Source of the DNA: Turnera subulata
Taxonomy: Eukaryota; Streptophyta; Magnoliopsida; Malpighiales; Passifloraceae
Direction of reading: 5' to 3'
NCBI GenBank assembly: GCA_028386065.3
Contig: JAKUCV010001601.1
Location: 32,206-96,205, forward strand
DNA: 64,000 nt
The notes beneath the pieces are model-generated. The model saw only the letters and a program-made list of their open reading frames with translations, did no database searches and had not been told where the DNA came from. The translations under genes were made by a program, and so were the position numbers. Shown piece by piece: positions 32,201 to 43,719 of the stretch; the first letter of the stretch is position 1; the number at the start of each line of letters is the position of its first letter.

Positions 32201-33058
32201 TAATGGCCAGAGCATTCTATTCAATCATGTAAGCTCTGGTTAACACTCAAAAGAAAATATTTATATCATCCACGTGCAGTGTCAAATGTTCAAAAGGCTA
32301 GGAAAATAGAAAAAATATATTGTACTCTCAAAACATAAGAAAGAGCAATACATAACAAACACCACATGGGTTACAAACCAAATATAGTGCTGAAAAATGA
32401 CAATGGCTAACCAAATAAAAGTATGTCTGAATAATAATGACAGTACAGTCTATCTGAACACCTAATGTTTCTTGGCCTATCAAGCCATACTCTGACAGCA
32501 CACACAGTATGATAACTAAGAGAAGTACATACTAACAGAATTCAGTTGTAAAACAAAATGAAGTGATGGCTGAAAAATATAAATAAGTTTACAGAGAAAA
32601 CAAAAACGTCACTGCTGCTCCAGAAAAGCACTCTCACTCTGATGACCATTTGAAATACAAAGATAGAACTCGCTAAATAAAGGTGTAGGGTACACAGATG
32701 ATTTGAACGGTGAGTTACATCATCAGATCATAGAGGTCATCCAAACAAACATTGAGGGTAGGCCAAGGTGTAGCGCATTTTCTCATAAGCTGTACTCTGA
32801 TCTTTTCAGACCTAGTTCGAAGGCTTCAGCAAAGGGTCAAAGGGCTGGCTTCAGGTTGAAGATCACTTCTGTTTAGATTGTAGAGGGAAGGCAAGAAAGG
32901 CAAAAAGGTGCATTAGAATTCTAAATTAGGATGGTGAGGTAGATTTCATGTCGTTCTGTCCACCACGATTACAAGGAAAATAACATAAACATGCTTGCTG
33001 CATGAGAATAAAGAGAAAAGATAGAATTTTGTCTACCTGTTGGCCTTATACTGCAAGA
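29219..33058. other. Intergenic region with the 3' flanks of the endosulfine and KH genes
   Basis: About 3.8 kb without a supported gene. 29219 to about 29450 should contain the endosulfine 3' UTR (AT-rich, AATAAT-like signals). The part next to 33058 is the 3' UTR side of the KH gene. A ~45-bp tandem repeat (TATAAAGAACATGACTACAC units) lies at about 30813-30895. No LTR, TIR or RNA gene was recognised. Confidence 0.4.
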
Positions 33059-35828
33059 CTAATACCCATGATGTTTTCTTTGGGAAACTGAGTTCTGACC
33101 AGATAACCTGGAAATATATGCTAAGAATCAGGAAGGTTATCATTGAAAATAAAAAATCAAATACATGAAACTTTGGAGGGTAAAAAGACTGCACCATTAG
33201 TGCATTACACTAAAAATTTGGACAAGAAATAATGTTTCAGTTATCTGCTTGGTGGAAATCAAGAGATTCATACCCAGTACCACCAGAGCGCCCAGAAGCA
33301 AACGCACCATAAGCTCCATAACTGCTTTCGCCACCACTCTGAATACGGCCAGAACCAATAAGATTATAGACAGGTCATGAAACATGCAACTAGTGATCCA
33401 CTATACAAGATTAACATGAATAAGCAAATCCAGCTTACCAATGAACCACTGTTACTCCCATAATTGTCAGTTGGGGCTAGATCACGAGCACCATAACCAC
33501 CAGTGGAAGAAGCATATCCCCGTCCACGTGATTGACCATCTCGAATTCCATATCTTGGACCATCTGACACATCCATTGACATGGGAATATATGGAAAAGT
33601 TGGAGGAAGTGCAGTTAGTGCTCCATCCCTTCCAAACACATTGGCTTTTAACCTCAAAATAACTTGTACAAGGGCATTGCTAGCCACTTCAAGGCTTCCG
33701 GTGATCTGGTCAGCATTTTAAACATTCTCAAGTTAAGTTGGACCAAAAGATACAGCGAAAAGAAAAAGAAGAACCAAGAATGCAAATCGTTTAATCAAAT
33801 GATTCACCTGCACCATTTCATCATCTTCCTCGGCAACCTTGGGAAGATTTTCCTCTGAAAGAATCCGAATACTTGCCCTTGTTACACTCCTCATCTCAGA
33901 AATAATAGCCCCTCCTTTACCCATAAGACATCCAATCTGTGACCTTGGCACAAGAAGTCGAGTGGTGATTACAGAATCACCTGATTCCTTTTCAGTTTTC
34001 TCACTGCATCGTGGTTGCAACCGCAGCGCCGCATTCATTGTAGGAGATTGTTCTTCAAGAAACTAAAAGGACATATGCTTATACAGTCAAAGATATTCTA
34101 TCTGTTTGTTTAGTAAAGCAACAAAAGGAGGCCATTTGCTATTGAAGAACCAGTACACACCTCTTTTGCTGATATAAATATGATGCAATCATCTCCTTCA
34201 GCTCCTGAGCTATCAACTTTAATGGAAGCTCTGGATTCCTGACGAATTTGCTTAATGATGCCACCACCTTTCCCAATAACGCTTCCAATATTTCCAATTG
34301 GACATACCATACGGACAGAGAATTCTCTTGCAGAAGCTTCATCTCTCTGATCAGAGTAAAGAGATGATGACCAACCACCTTTGTAATTTCCATAAATACC
34401 CATAATAGGGGCTCCAGAACTGCCAGTCATAAACATCCCACTAGATTGATGCAAGGTTGAAGAAGACAAGAGCAGGTGCTGAGATCGAGAAGGATTCTCG
34501 TGAAGTCGAGATGCCACCTGCATGAGGGCCTTTCTTACAACTGCAGGTTCTCCAATAATCTGTAAACCAAGAAAATCAAAGGACACATTAAAAGTTCACA
34601 CAGCCTACATACTGGAGATAGTAATAGATAAGAAACAAATAATGGAAAGAAACCAACTAATTTTTCTTTAAAGAAGTCCACTCAAACTCAACCAATAAAT
34701 CTATAAGTAAATAGGAGAGAAAATTTTCTCCAAAATTAATGTTTGTTCTGCCCATATTGAGAAAGAGCCAGATAAACAGAAACAATGAACAGTTTTGATA
34801 TGACTACAAAAGGCAAAAACTTTCTCATTGCAAAGCAATCTAGTAGTTTTAAGCACAATTTTGATATGAATGAAAAAAGGAAAACTTTGTAACAGCACAG
34901 CAGTCTAGCCGTTTAAGCAGAGGCAACTATATCAATTTTGGCAGTATTCGAGCACACAAAATCCCTCATTTACAATTCTCTCTTTTTTCTTTTTTTTTCC
35001 TTTTCTATGGTTGTAAAATCCTATAGTTGTAAGCAAACAAAATAAGGAAAACTTTGTAACAGCACAGCAGTCTAGCCGTTTAAGCAGAGGCAACTATATC
35101 AATTTTGGCAGTATTCGAGCACACAAAATCCCTCATTTACAATTCTCTCTTTTTTCTTTTTTTCCTTTTCTATGGTTGTAAAATCCTATAGTTGTAAGCA
35201 AACAAAATAAGGAAAGCAAGGATATTGTTACCAGAAGAAGCTCGTCGGTGCTCAAGGCCAAAGGAGGCAGATGTTCGTCTTTCAAAACACGAATCTGAGC
35301 ACGGGTTTCACTACGTATATTCTGAATTACTTGTCCTCCTTTGCCAATAACGCACCCAATCTGATCCGAGGGGACCAGCATCCGGACGGTAATTTGTGGG
35401 GCAACCTCCCCAAATTCGTCTTCTCCATCATCATTACCGCCAGAAGCCTGCAGCTCCTCGGCTACAATCCTGTCATGCACCATGAACAGTGCATCCTGTG
35501 CGGGACAGATGAACTCGCCAGTGTCTCCAAACAGATTAGTTTCCTCACTGGAACTATAAATGGTGACAATGCGCTCATCATATCCCGGCATAGCCTCACT
35601 AATCCTAATGTTGGATTTACTATCAGCTCTTAGCTGTTTGGCAATCTCTCCACCTTTCCCGATAATACTACCAATCTTTCTAAGAGGACACAAGTAACGG
35701 TACACAGTATCCTCATTACCGATTGCATGCTGGTCAGCATCGTCACCCGGGTTTCTGCGTTTACCCCCACCGTAATCAGACTGAGAATGGGATCTCTTCC
35801 CATAGTCATTCCTCTGACCAGCCATCAT
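33059..35828 (-). CDS. RNA-binding protein with four KH domains (PCBP / HEN4-like)
   Basis: Minus-strand gene with six coding exons: 35828-35232, 34559-34161, 34062-33808, 33705-33439, 33338-33274 and 33107-33059, all GT-AG and in frame, giving about 543 residues. The N-terminus (GQRNDYGKRSHSQSDYGGG) is polar and Gly-rich. Four KH domains are visible by their G-K-G-G loops: I-G-S-I-I-G-K-G-G, I-G-C-V-I-G-K-G-G, I-G-S-V-I-G-K-G-G and I-G-C-L-M-G-K-G-G. The C-terminus is Gly/Tyr/Ser-rich and ends SQRKHHGY, as in plant KH proteins of the At4g18375/At5g15270/HEN4 group. Such proteins bind pyrimidine-rich single-stranded RNA and act in nuclear RNA processing; the exact target is not known here. 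A 5' UTR intron is likely (acceptor TGCTTGCAG just before about 35853). Confidence 0.9.
34877..35208. repeat. Tandem 167-bp duplication in intron 1 of the KH gene
   Basis: AAGGAAAACTTTGTAACAGC to AAGCAAACAAAAT is present twice in a row (34877-35043 and 35044-35208). It is identical except for two fewer T in a homopolymer in the second copy. It lies entirely in the intron and should not change the protein. Confidence 0.9.
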
Positions 35829-36379
35829 ATAGTTCTTCTAGTAGCAAGTCTCAACTGCAAGCAAGCATTAAAAAGGACTTACTCAGTTCACAAATACCCC
35901 ACAAAGAGAAAATCCGGAAAAAAAAAAATAGCAAATCTTTCACATGAAATGCCATGGAAGAATAGCCATAACAGAACTTGCTAATATATTTACTGATTGC
36001 ATCATAGCATGGAACTAATGCCAAAACTTACCTTGTCCACTAAAAGAGGGATACTAAACTACCAGGAAAAAAAAAAATTGAAGCAAATATTAAAGCTGAC
36101 AATGTAATAAATTGAGCTACCATCAGTATTAAATATCTTTTAGTGTAGGATTTTTTTTGTTCATTTGGGGCAACCAGAAGAACGGAACAGTCAACTATAT
36201 AGCTAAAGTATATGAGAGCTCATAAAAGTAGCAAAATAAGCCACAGGAACAAGCAGATTAAGTAATTAGGGGAATTAATAGACACAAACAGTGTGATTAT
36301 TCGTTTTTAAAAATTTAGATCTGCAAGAAGAAAATAGTCAGTTGACGCATAACTAAGAGGAGAAAACTAAACGGAGAGT

Positions 36380-36482
36380 GAGAGAGAGAGAGAGACGAAC
36401 AGGGAAAAGGGTGTAGCTGCTGGAGGCAAAGCGGAGGAAGAGTGGTGGTGCTGTGGTGGTGGTGGTGGTGGTGGTGGTGGTC
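36380..36482. repeat. GA and GGT microsatellites in the leader/promoter of the KH gene
   Basis: A (GA)n run at about 36381-36394 and a (GGT/GTG)n run at about 36447-36482. On the transcribed (minus) strand they are CT- and ACC-rich, typical of plant core promoters and 5' UTRs. 35829-36380 holds the probable leader intron. 36483-37355 is the shared upstream region of the KH gene and the methyltransferase gene, with no further gene seen. Confidence 0.5.
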
Positions 36483-37355
36483 GGTTAATTGACTTGTTCT
36501 TTTTGTCTGTGAGGTCTTTTCTATTACGTCTGCTACTGCTGTGGAGAAACTAAAGACTATATATACATGGAGAGAGATTAATATTATTTTTTATTTTTCC
36601 AATCCAAAGAGAAAAAAAAGAATAAATGTGTGTGAAAAGCTAATAAACGAGCTTATTACGACGTCGTCATGTATTAATGATAACGCCTTCTTTTACTTGC
36701 CGGTTCTTGAGATGATTCTTTTACGTAGGGGTTGGGTTGGGTTGGGTTGGACTTGGGGTATTTGAGGTTTCTGGTATCTTCACTTCGATACGATACGACT
36801 ACGTAGTACACTCCCATAATAATAATATACCCACGCGGCCACAAGAGGAGACGTATGGATGGTTGGTGAGGTACCGAGGTTCCTCTTGTTCTTTTTGGCC
36901 AAGTGGTTGGTGAGGTTTTTTTTACTGAGAGTAGTAATGCAATTTTAAGTAACTAAGCTAACTCTATTTCGGTAACATACCAATTTTTTAACTTCAATTA
37001 TCCTCTTCGAACGAGACTTCATCATGGAAATATCATCTTTTGACTCAAATATTCAAACCATAAATTCCTTCTCAACATAATGAAGCAAGTGTGGGGATTC
37101 GATATGATTCCGCTATTATGTCAGGTGACTATCTCAACCAAAACGTAAGCTGATAGTTGAGACTTTAGGACTGTTTTGTGTTTATTACTCTAACAAACCC
37201 CTCCCTTTTTATGTGTAGCAAATATGGGTTCCCTACCTATAGGACGAGAGATCTTTTATGTATAACAAGGAACTGGACACGCAAATTAATATTGTGTGGC
37301 TGCGAGGGAGCAATATTATCATGGGACTGGACGGACATATCATTAATATCTCACA

Positions 37356-39147
37356 ATGATCCTTCTTATGTCCTCTCCCCTTCCACTCAAGTACTTCCAC
37401 ACTTTGTGTTCTAATTACCATCATCAAACTTGTAGTACTCCCTTCATCATCAAACCACCCTTTAACATTAATGTCACTTCCAAGCAGTCCAATTCATCAT
37501 CAGGAGGATTAAACGCAAGAAAAAATGGTGATGATGATGAGCAACCACTTGCTATTGGTACTAGGATGGGATTTTGCTCATGTGGAACTGGGAGAAGGCA
37601 TTTTATCACTGAAACAGCAACAGCCGCAGCTGCAGCTTTGCTTCCAATGTGTCCTTCACATGCTTCGGCCGGTTTAGAGGATCAATACATGGTAAACCAA
37701 TATATCAAATGCTATCAATTATATATAAGTGAACACTTTGATTGATTGAGTTGAAGGAGAACCATTTCTTATGATATCTACATAGTTTGCTGCACATTGA
37801 TTTGCAGGCTATATTGTTGATTATTTCTATATAATTATTATAGGAAAGGGGTGAAAATCTTTGTTCATTAATGTTGATTTTTATGGGACTCGCTTGTTTC
37901 TCATTGTGAAAGTATAAGTTCAAATGATTAATTTGGAGATGCTATATATTTAATTGTAGGCTACATTGAATAAAGTTCACCCCTCAAAACCAGATTGGTA
38001 CGAGGAACTATACGCACATGTTCTTGATTCAGACATGGAATCATTCGAGGCAGAGGTTAGCACTGGCCTTTCTAAATTAATCGAGGAAGTTCTCTTTTCA
38101 TTGGCCTTCAGTTAATGTAGTATTTTGTTTGCTTGGTGTAAGGTCGCAGCTTACAAGTCACAGTTGTTTGCAAGTTTGAGAGGAAAGGCCCAGAGGATAT
38201 TGGAGCTTGGCATTGGCACAGGTCCTAACCTTAAATATTATGCTGGAGAACCTGACATTGTTAAAGTTTTGGGTGTGGATCCAAACCGGAAAATGGAAAA
38301 ATATGCCAAGAAAGCAGCATTAGCCGCTGGCCTCCCTATTGAAAATTTCAATTTTGTACAGGCGGTATGCTCACTCTTGCAATTACTCTGAATTTCAATT
38401 TTGCTTACTTTTCTTCCTTTTTTTCACAAATTTCATTGAAAAGTATCATATGTTTCTTCAATGAAACATGTATACCTATCTGTCTTCTGGTTGTAGTTGA
38501 AGTTAGGTGAAAATAGAAGGTGGTTCTGCATTAACCATTGAACCCACTTATTTATAATTACGTCCAGGTTGGAGAAGCCATTCCACTGCTTGATGCTTCT
38601 GTTGATGCAGTTGTTGGGACACTAGTGCTGTGCTCTGTTAAAGATGTTGATCAGACACTAAAAGGTGGTTGTTCTTTAAATTGGGTCTATATATATATAT
38701 ATATATATATATCAGTTTCTTGATTCAGCTGTTAATTAAGAATAAACTTGAAAATTTGTGTGATTAGAGGTGAAGAGGGTGCTCAAACCCGGTGGGCTTT
38801 ACTTATTTGTGGAGCATGTGGCGGCAAGAGGTAAGTATTGAGCTACTTATATTCATTCAATGATCCATTTTTCTGGAATTTAATTAGTTGGTTACGATGA
38901 ACAACACTAGCTCATGTTGTTGTTAATGGTAGTACTGTTTTTGAATGGTGCAGAGGGAAGCATTCTTCGGTTCCTCCAAAATATGCTTGATCCTCTGCAG
39001 CAGACACTTTCTGATGGGTGCCACCTAACCAGGGAAACAGGGAACAACATCTTTTATGCTGGCTTCTCGCACCTTGATTTAAGCATCACTTCATTGTCTA
39101 GTCAACTATTTCTAAATCCTCTAGTCTATGGAATAGCCAGTAAATAA
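37356..39147 (+). CDS. SAM-dependent methyltransferase (type 11, METTL7-like)
   Basis: Six coding exons: 37356-37691, 37960-38055, 38143-38364, 38568-38664, 38768-38830 and 38954-39147, all GT-AG and in frame, about 335 residues (331 if the second Met at 37368 is used). Exon 1 is Ser/Thr-rich and poorly conserved-looking, compatible with a chloroplast transit peptide; it contains RMGFCSCGTGRRHFI. Exon 3 has SAM motif I (I-L-E-L-G-I-G-T-G-P-N) and the acidic residue of motif II (V-D-P-N). Exon 4 has VDAVVGTLVLCSV, and exon 5 has the VLKPGGLYLFVEH motif. This is the layout of class I methyltransferases of the METTL7 / Arabidopsis At1g69526 group. The substrate is unknown. It is divergent from the KH gene, about 1.5 kb away. 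Confidence 0.87.
38687..38712. repeat. (TA)n microsatellite in intron 4 of the methyltransferase gene
   Basis: About 13 TA units directly downstream of the exon 4 donor. Useful as a length-variable marker; no effect on coding is expected. Confidence 0.8.
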
Positions 39148-40354
39148 CACAAGCAATTCACAATCCCTTTCGAGCACCGATAATTGTCACACTACAAGTG
39201 AGACATAGATACCATTTTCACCATGACACTAATCTGGCACTTGCCATTTGGCATTTGCTGAACTTAGCTGGCTTTGGTGAGTGTCTTTTTTTGTTTATTG
39301 ACCAAAAGTGTCTATTGATAACGTGCAGGCAACAAATAATCACAATGACTATTATCATTACTAATTTTTGGATAAAACCGTTTTATGTAAATTCTAAAAA
39401 AAAAAAACTTTTTTACGTACGTCGTCGTGCTTTTAATTTGTCCCCATTATATATTCCAAACTTCTTTTGTTCCTATTATAAACTAATGTTCTATCCCATT
39501 CTTATGCCCCGGGCAATCGAGGTGTTGATGTAGAAAATCTAGAACCCATAATAATGTTTTATTTTTGATTTTTTGAAATATGGATAAACATAGCGTTGTA
39601 CTCATATTGTGAGTGTCAATTATATAAAATTAATGAAAACAACTAAACTATTATGAAACTGCTTAAATCTGAAATCTGTGTTGCTAAATTGTCAACAATG
39701 ACATTCAACTATTCTCATGGTATTTATTAAAGAGGGTACTAATATTGCTGAAATAGTCTTTATATTTTAAAAAATAAAATTCTATATTTTTAAAAAGAAT
39801 AAAAATTTTTCTTCTATTTACCTTGAATTTTCCATTTATTCAATTTTTAACTAATTTTTCATAAATATTACTACAATGTGAAACATACTGTTGCTTTTCA
39901 GTAACTTGCAAATAAAAAAAGAGGGTCCGAGAATGTTTTAAGGCTCTCTTTCTCAACATAGAAAATGAGGACAGAAAAGTATTGAAGTTCTTAAATTAAT
40001 AGTATACCACGGTTGGTTCGAGTGATTTAGTATTTAGTCCCTTTAACTAAAATATTTTTTTATACTAGAAGAGTTTCCTAGCCACTCCCTTAATTAAAAT
40101 AGTAAATTCAAATTTTGCAAATAAAGATCAATACTCATGAGAAAGCTTTATCATTTAGTAGATTGACCAAAATCAAAGTAATTGTAATAATTTCTAGATG
40201 ATTCTGCATGGGAGTAATTAAAAAAAAAAACATAAACTGTCTAGAACAATATGATTCTGTCATCCATCCACCAATTTATGCCTAGAATCAACTTTAAATT
40301 TTTTTACCAATGTTGTTAATTGTTGGCATTTATTTTGTTATAAAGATCTATAGG
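39148..40354. other. Intergenic DNA, no gene seen
   Basis: AT-rich 3' flank of the methyltransferase gene. I see no protein, RNA gene or element boundary. The last five bases before the next LTR (TGGTT, 40355-40359) are the left copy of its target duplication. Confidence 0.4.
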
Positions 40355-40359
40355 TGGTT

Positions 40360-43268
40360 TGTAACAGCCCGGGTAATTTTTACGTTTTTACCGTCACCGT
40401 AAAATTTAATTTTACAGTCTTTTACCATTAAAATTAATCTTGAATAATTAATTAATGGTAATTTACGCTTCGGATTCCGAAACCGAGCCCTGTCCCACGC
40501 TCGGGATTTTTCTGCAGATTTCCCGGACCAAAGTTGGAATTTTTCGGGTCCAGGAATGTCGAGAAAAGTCAGGATTAACCCCGAATTATCGGACCAACAA
40601 TTAAGTCAAGGGGGTATTATTAATATTTTCTGGTCCGGACGGGGACGACAGCATAATGCAGCCGCCTTGCTCCTGTACGCACGTGAACTCTTGTTTCCCC
40701 TGTGATGCTCGTGATGTGCCAGTACCCTGCATGTTTTATTTTCCTTCCTCTCGTACCCATCCTCAACTGCAAAAAAAAACCTATCCCCAGTATCATCTTC
40801 ACCTGCACAAAGAAAACTCAGCCTCATTCTTCTTCTGCCAACCTCAACTGCAAACAAAATACACAACCCAGTACTCCTCCTGCAACTCCTTTCACCAACC
40901 AAACCAGAAACACAATAACAATAACAAAAAAAAAAAGAAAAAAAGAGAATAGAAAGAAAGAAACCGGGAAAGAAAAGAAGAAGAAAAAAAAAGAAAAAGA
41001 AAAAGAGAAAGGGAAGGGGACCGCCGGCCACCACCACGAAACACCACCCGCCACCAGTTCGCCACCCGTTCCTCCTCTCCCTTCCGTCGCCTTTGCCCCT
41101 GCGTGTGACAACCAGCAGCCCAACGTCGTCCACTCGCTCGCCGCTGCAGATCCGCCCTCCACCGCCGCCATCGTTGAGGAGTTCGTTCTGACGAGGTCAC
41201 GTCGCGCCGCCCGCAGCCGCCACAACACCTCGCCTTCCTCGCCGTCACCTCACGCTCCCTGTGTTGCCTGCCGTGTCGCGCCGTCTGCGCCGCCGTCGCG
41301 TCTAGGTGAGTAACCCGTTTGTAAACGGGTATGTGTTGATGGGTTGAAGACGACCCGAATAACAGGGTCGCGGGTCGACCCGTTTTTATCCGGGTCGCGG
41401 GTTGTTTGGCCTGATGGGTGTTGGGGTGCTTGGGCTTGGGCCTTGGTAGGTTGGGCTGGGCCACGCGGGCCTGCGCCTGGGCCTCAGCTTGAGGTCTGGC
41501 CTGGTACTGTGCAGGCTTGGCTGGCACTATTCACGGGCTCAGTTCAGTATATAAAAAAAGAAGAGAAAATAAATACTGGAATGAGGGATAAATAATAATA
41601 AAAAAATAAAAATAAAAATAAAAATAATTCTGGAATAGATAGAAAAATTCTGAAAAAAAGAATTAATTGGAAAAAAATAATGAAAAGGGGTGTAATTAGG
41701 GTAAATAATATTATAGAAAATAAAATAGATATATTTTGGGAATAAAAATAACTTGTATTCTAGGGAAATATAAATAGTGGAATAATTGAGGAGATAATCA
41801 TGGAAATAATAATAATAATAGTAATAGTAATTAATAATTTTGGAAAGTACATACTTGTAGAAATAAATTGGAAAGGGTATTATCAAAGTAGGTATTGTAT
41901 AGGAATACGTATGAGTAAATTATTACTTTAGACACTGAAAAAATGGGGAATGGTGATGATGATAGAAAATAACCCAGGGGAGTAACCGAGACGAGTCAGT
42001 ATTTAATTTTTGTAAATACAGTAGTAGCATGACATTGCATACCACTTATATGTGCATATTATTTGCTTGATATAGGAGTTGATAACGAACAGATACCTGA
42101 GGAGCCGGACTTGGAGTCTGTTGGACAGTTCCAAACTTGATATCGGCTAAGGTGAGGATGGATAACCTTAGATATGTGCCTGTAGTACTGTGTTTGTTTT
42201 GCTGTTTGATTGAACTGCTGAATTGATTATCGACTGTTATTTGATTGTTGTGGAACTGTTGATGCTGTTGTTGGATTATGATTAGACTCGTGAATATTGT
42301 GTTGAATAGTGCTGAATTGTAAAGCTGTGATTAATTGATGATATGAGTTTGTTGTTGAGTTGATCTGAGAAATAATCTGGAACAATGAAAAGATGGATAA
42401 TTGAGAAAAGAGTAAAGGAATTGGAACTGATTTTGAGATGATGATATAATTGTCACTTGGAAAGTAGAGGTACGACTAGATGGTTAGAGACTAGTTCTGT
42501 GGTGTCATGGCCGGTGGGTTGGTTGATTGGGATGTTGATCCCGGATTTGTGATATTAGGATGTTGATCCCGGATTTTGTGATATTGGGATGTTGATCCCG
42601 GATTTGAGATATTGGGATGTTGATCCCGGATTTATGATATTGGGATGTTGATCCCGGATTGTGGTTGGGCCTGGCATCCAGAATTAGTTAATAACCAGGT
42701 ACGACCCTAGCTTGTCCAGTGACGGGCCCGGAAGATAAAATTGATAATAAGAAAATAATTAAGCATTCTTTTGGTCTTAGTATAGTTGCATGGTAGTTTC
42801 CTTTGTGCTGTGATTGATTGTACTTTCAGTTGAAATTGTTGTGTTACTTCGAAAGTATTACAGTTGAATATATCTCTGTTTATCCTTCGTCGGTGAGCAC
42901 TTCGGACTCACCCCTCGCCTGCGGGGTTTCATCCCGTAGGTTTGGTTGATCATAGTTCAGGTACGATGTTCGTTGGCTGCTGCTTTCTTCTCCACCTGAC
43001 TCCGGATCCATACACCGCTGCATCTGCATTTTAGTCTTCCGCTGCTTGTCTTACTATTGTGTTATCGCTGTTGTTGTTGTATTATAACTGTTGTTGATTG
43101 GATTGGAGTGTAATGGTTTGAATAATGGTCCCCGAGTTCGGGTGACGAATATTGTATTTGAGGATTGCGTGTATTGTAATTTATGTTGCATGTACTGTCT
43201 GCTACTGTAGTAAGAACAGTTCCGGCACGTGTTTACCTTGTACGGTAAATACGGGTCGGGGCGCTTCA
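40360..43268 (+). mobile_element. Solo LTR of the TGTAACAGCCC superfamily
   Basis: TGTAACAGCCCGGG to GGGGCGCTTCA, 2909 bp, flanked by a perfect TGGTT duplication (40355-40359 and 43269-43273). It holds a pyrimidine/proline-rich leader with a purine tract (about 40920-41020), a donor TCTAG|GTGAGT (41306), an AT-rich segment, an acceptor ending at 42075, a 76-bp exon-like block (42076-42151), a second donor, an array of five palindromic units (42527-42660) and a GGTGAG..CTCACC stem (42892-42912). Sequence and features are closest to the LTRs of element B. With no internal region, it arose by LTR-LTR recombination. Confidence 0.9.
42527..42660 (+). repeat. Array of five ~29-bp palindromic units
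   Basis: Five copies of GATGTTGATCCCGGATTT, most preceded by GATATTGG. Each contains the palindrome GGGAT-GTTG-ATCCC. Other LTRs of the superfamily carry scattered relatives (GGGATGTCTATCCC, GGGATGTTTATCCC) in the same region, so the motif is old and this LTR has amplified it. Confidence 0.85.
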
Positions 43269-43273
43269 TGGTT

Positions 43274-43711
43274 TCAGGAACTCGGCATGATTTTTAATTT
43301 TGGGATTATATAATGTTGGTCTGGTATTGAACCAATTTTCTTTTTTAATCTTCAATTATTTAGTTTTTGTCACGAGTGTTAATCCTATCTTCTACTAGAA
43401 TGCTAAGGAAATGCTCACCAAAAAAATTACAAAATCCTATGTCAATTTTGCAATTAATGTAACCTTCATGACAAAATTGAATGACATTTGTCATCACTCC
43501 TAATTATGTGAAATGTCTTAGAAGGATCTCAATTGATCCCCTTTCATTTTCATTGATATAATGAATGTCATAATTTATTCTCATAAAGTCCAAATCAATT
43601 AGCTGAAGAACTTCCAAAAAGATTTTTATTTTCGCTAATGGCTGTTAGATTTTTTATAAACAACATCAAGGGTTAAAAATATTATCACTGGTAGGTGCAG
43701 GTCGCTCATGC
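43274..43711. other. Intergenic DNA, no gene seen
   Basis: About 440 bp of AT-rich sequence between a solo LTR and a hAT element, without ORF or recognisable repeat. Confidence 0.35.
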
Positions 43712-43719
43712 CTTCAAAG

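Noticed and set aside
40005..40150. Third SINE copy
   Set aside because: Starts with a SINE-like GGTTGGTTCGAGTGATTTAG, but the B box and the 3' body are missing. Too weak to call.
42527..42660. CRISPR-like array of palindromic repeats
   Set aside because: Plant nuclear LTR, spacers are not unique, no cas genes. It is a tandem repeat.
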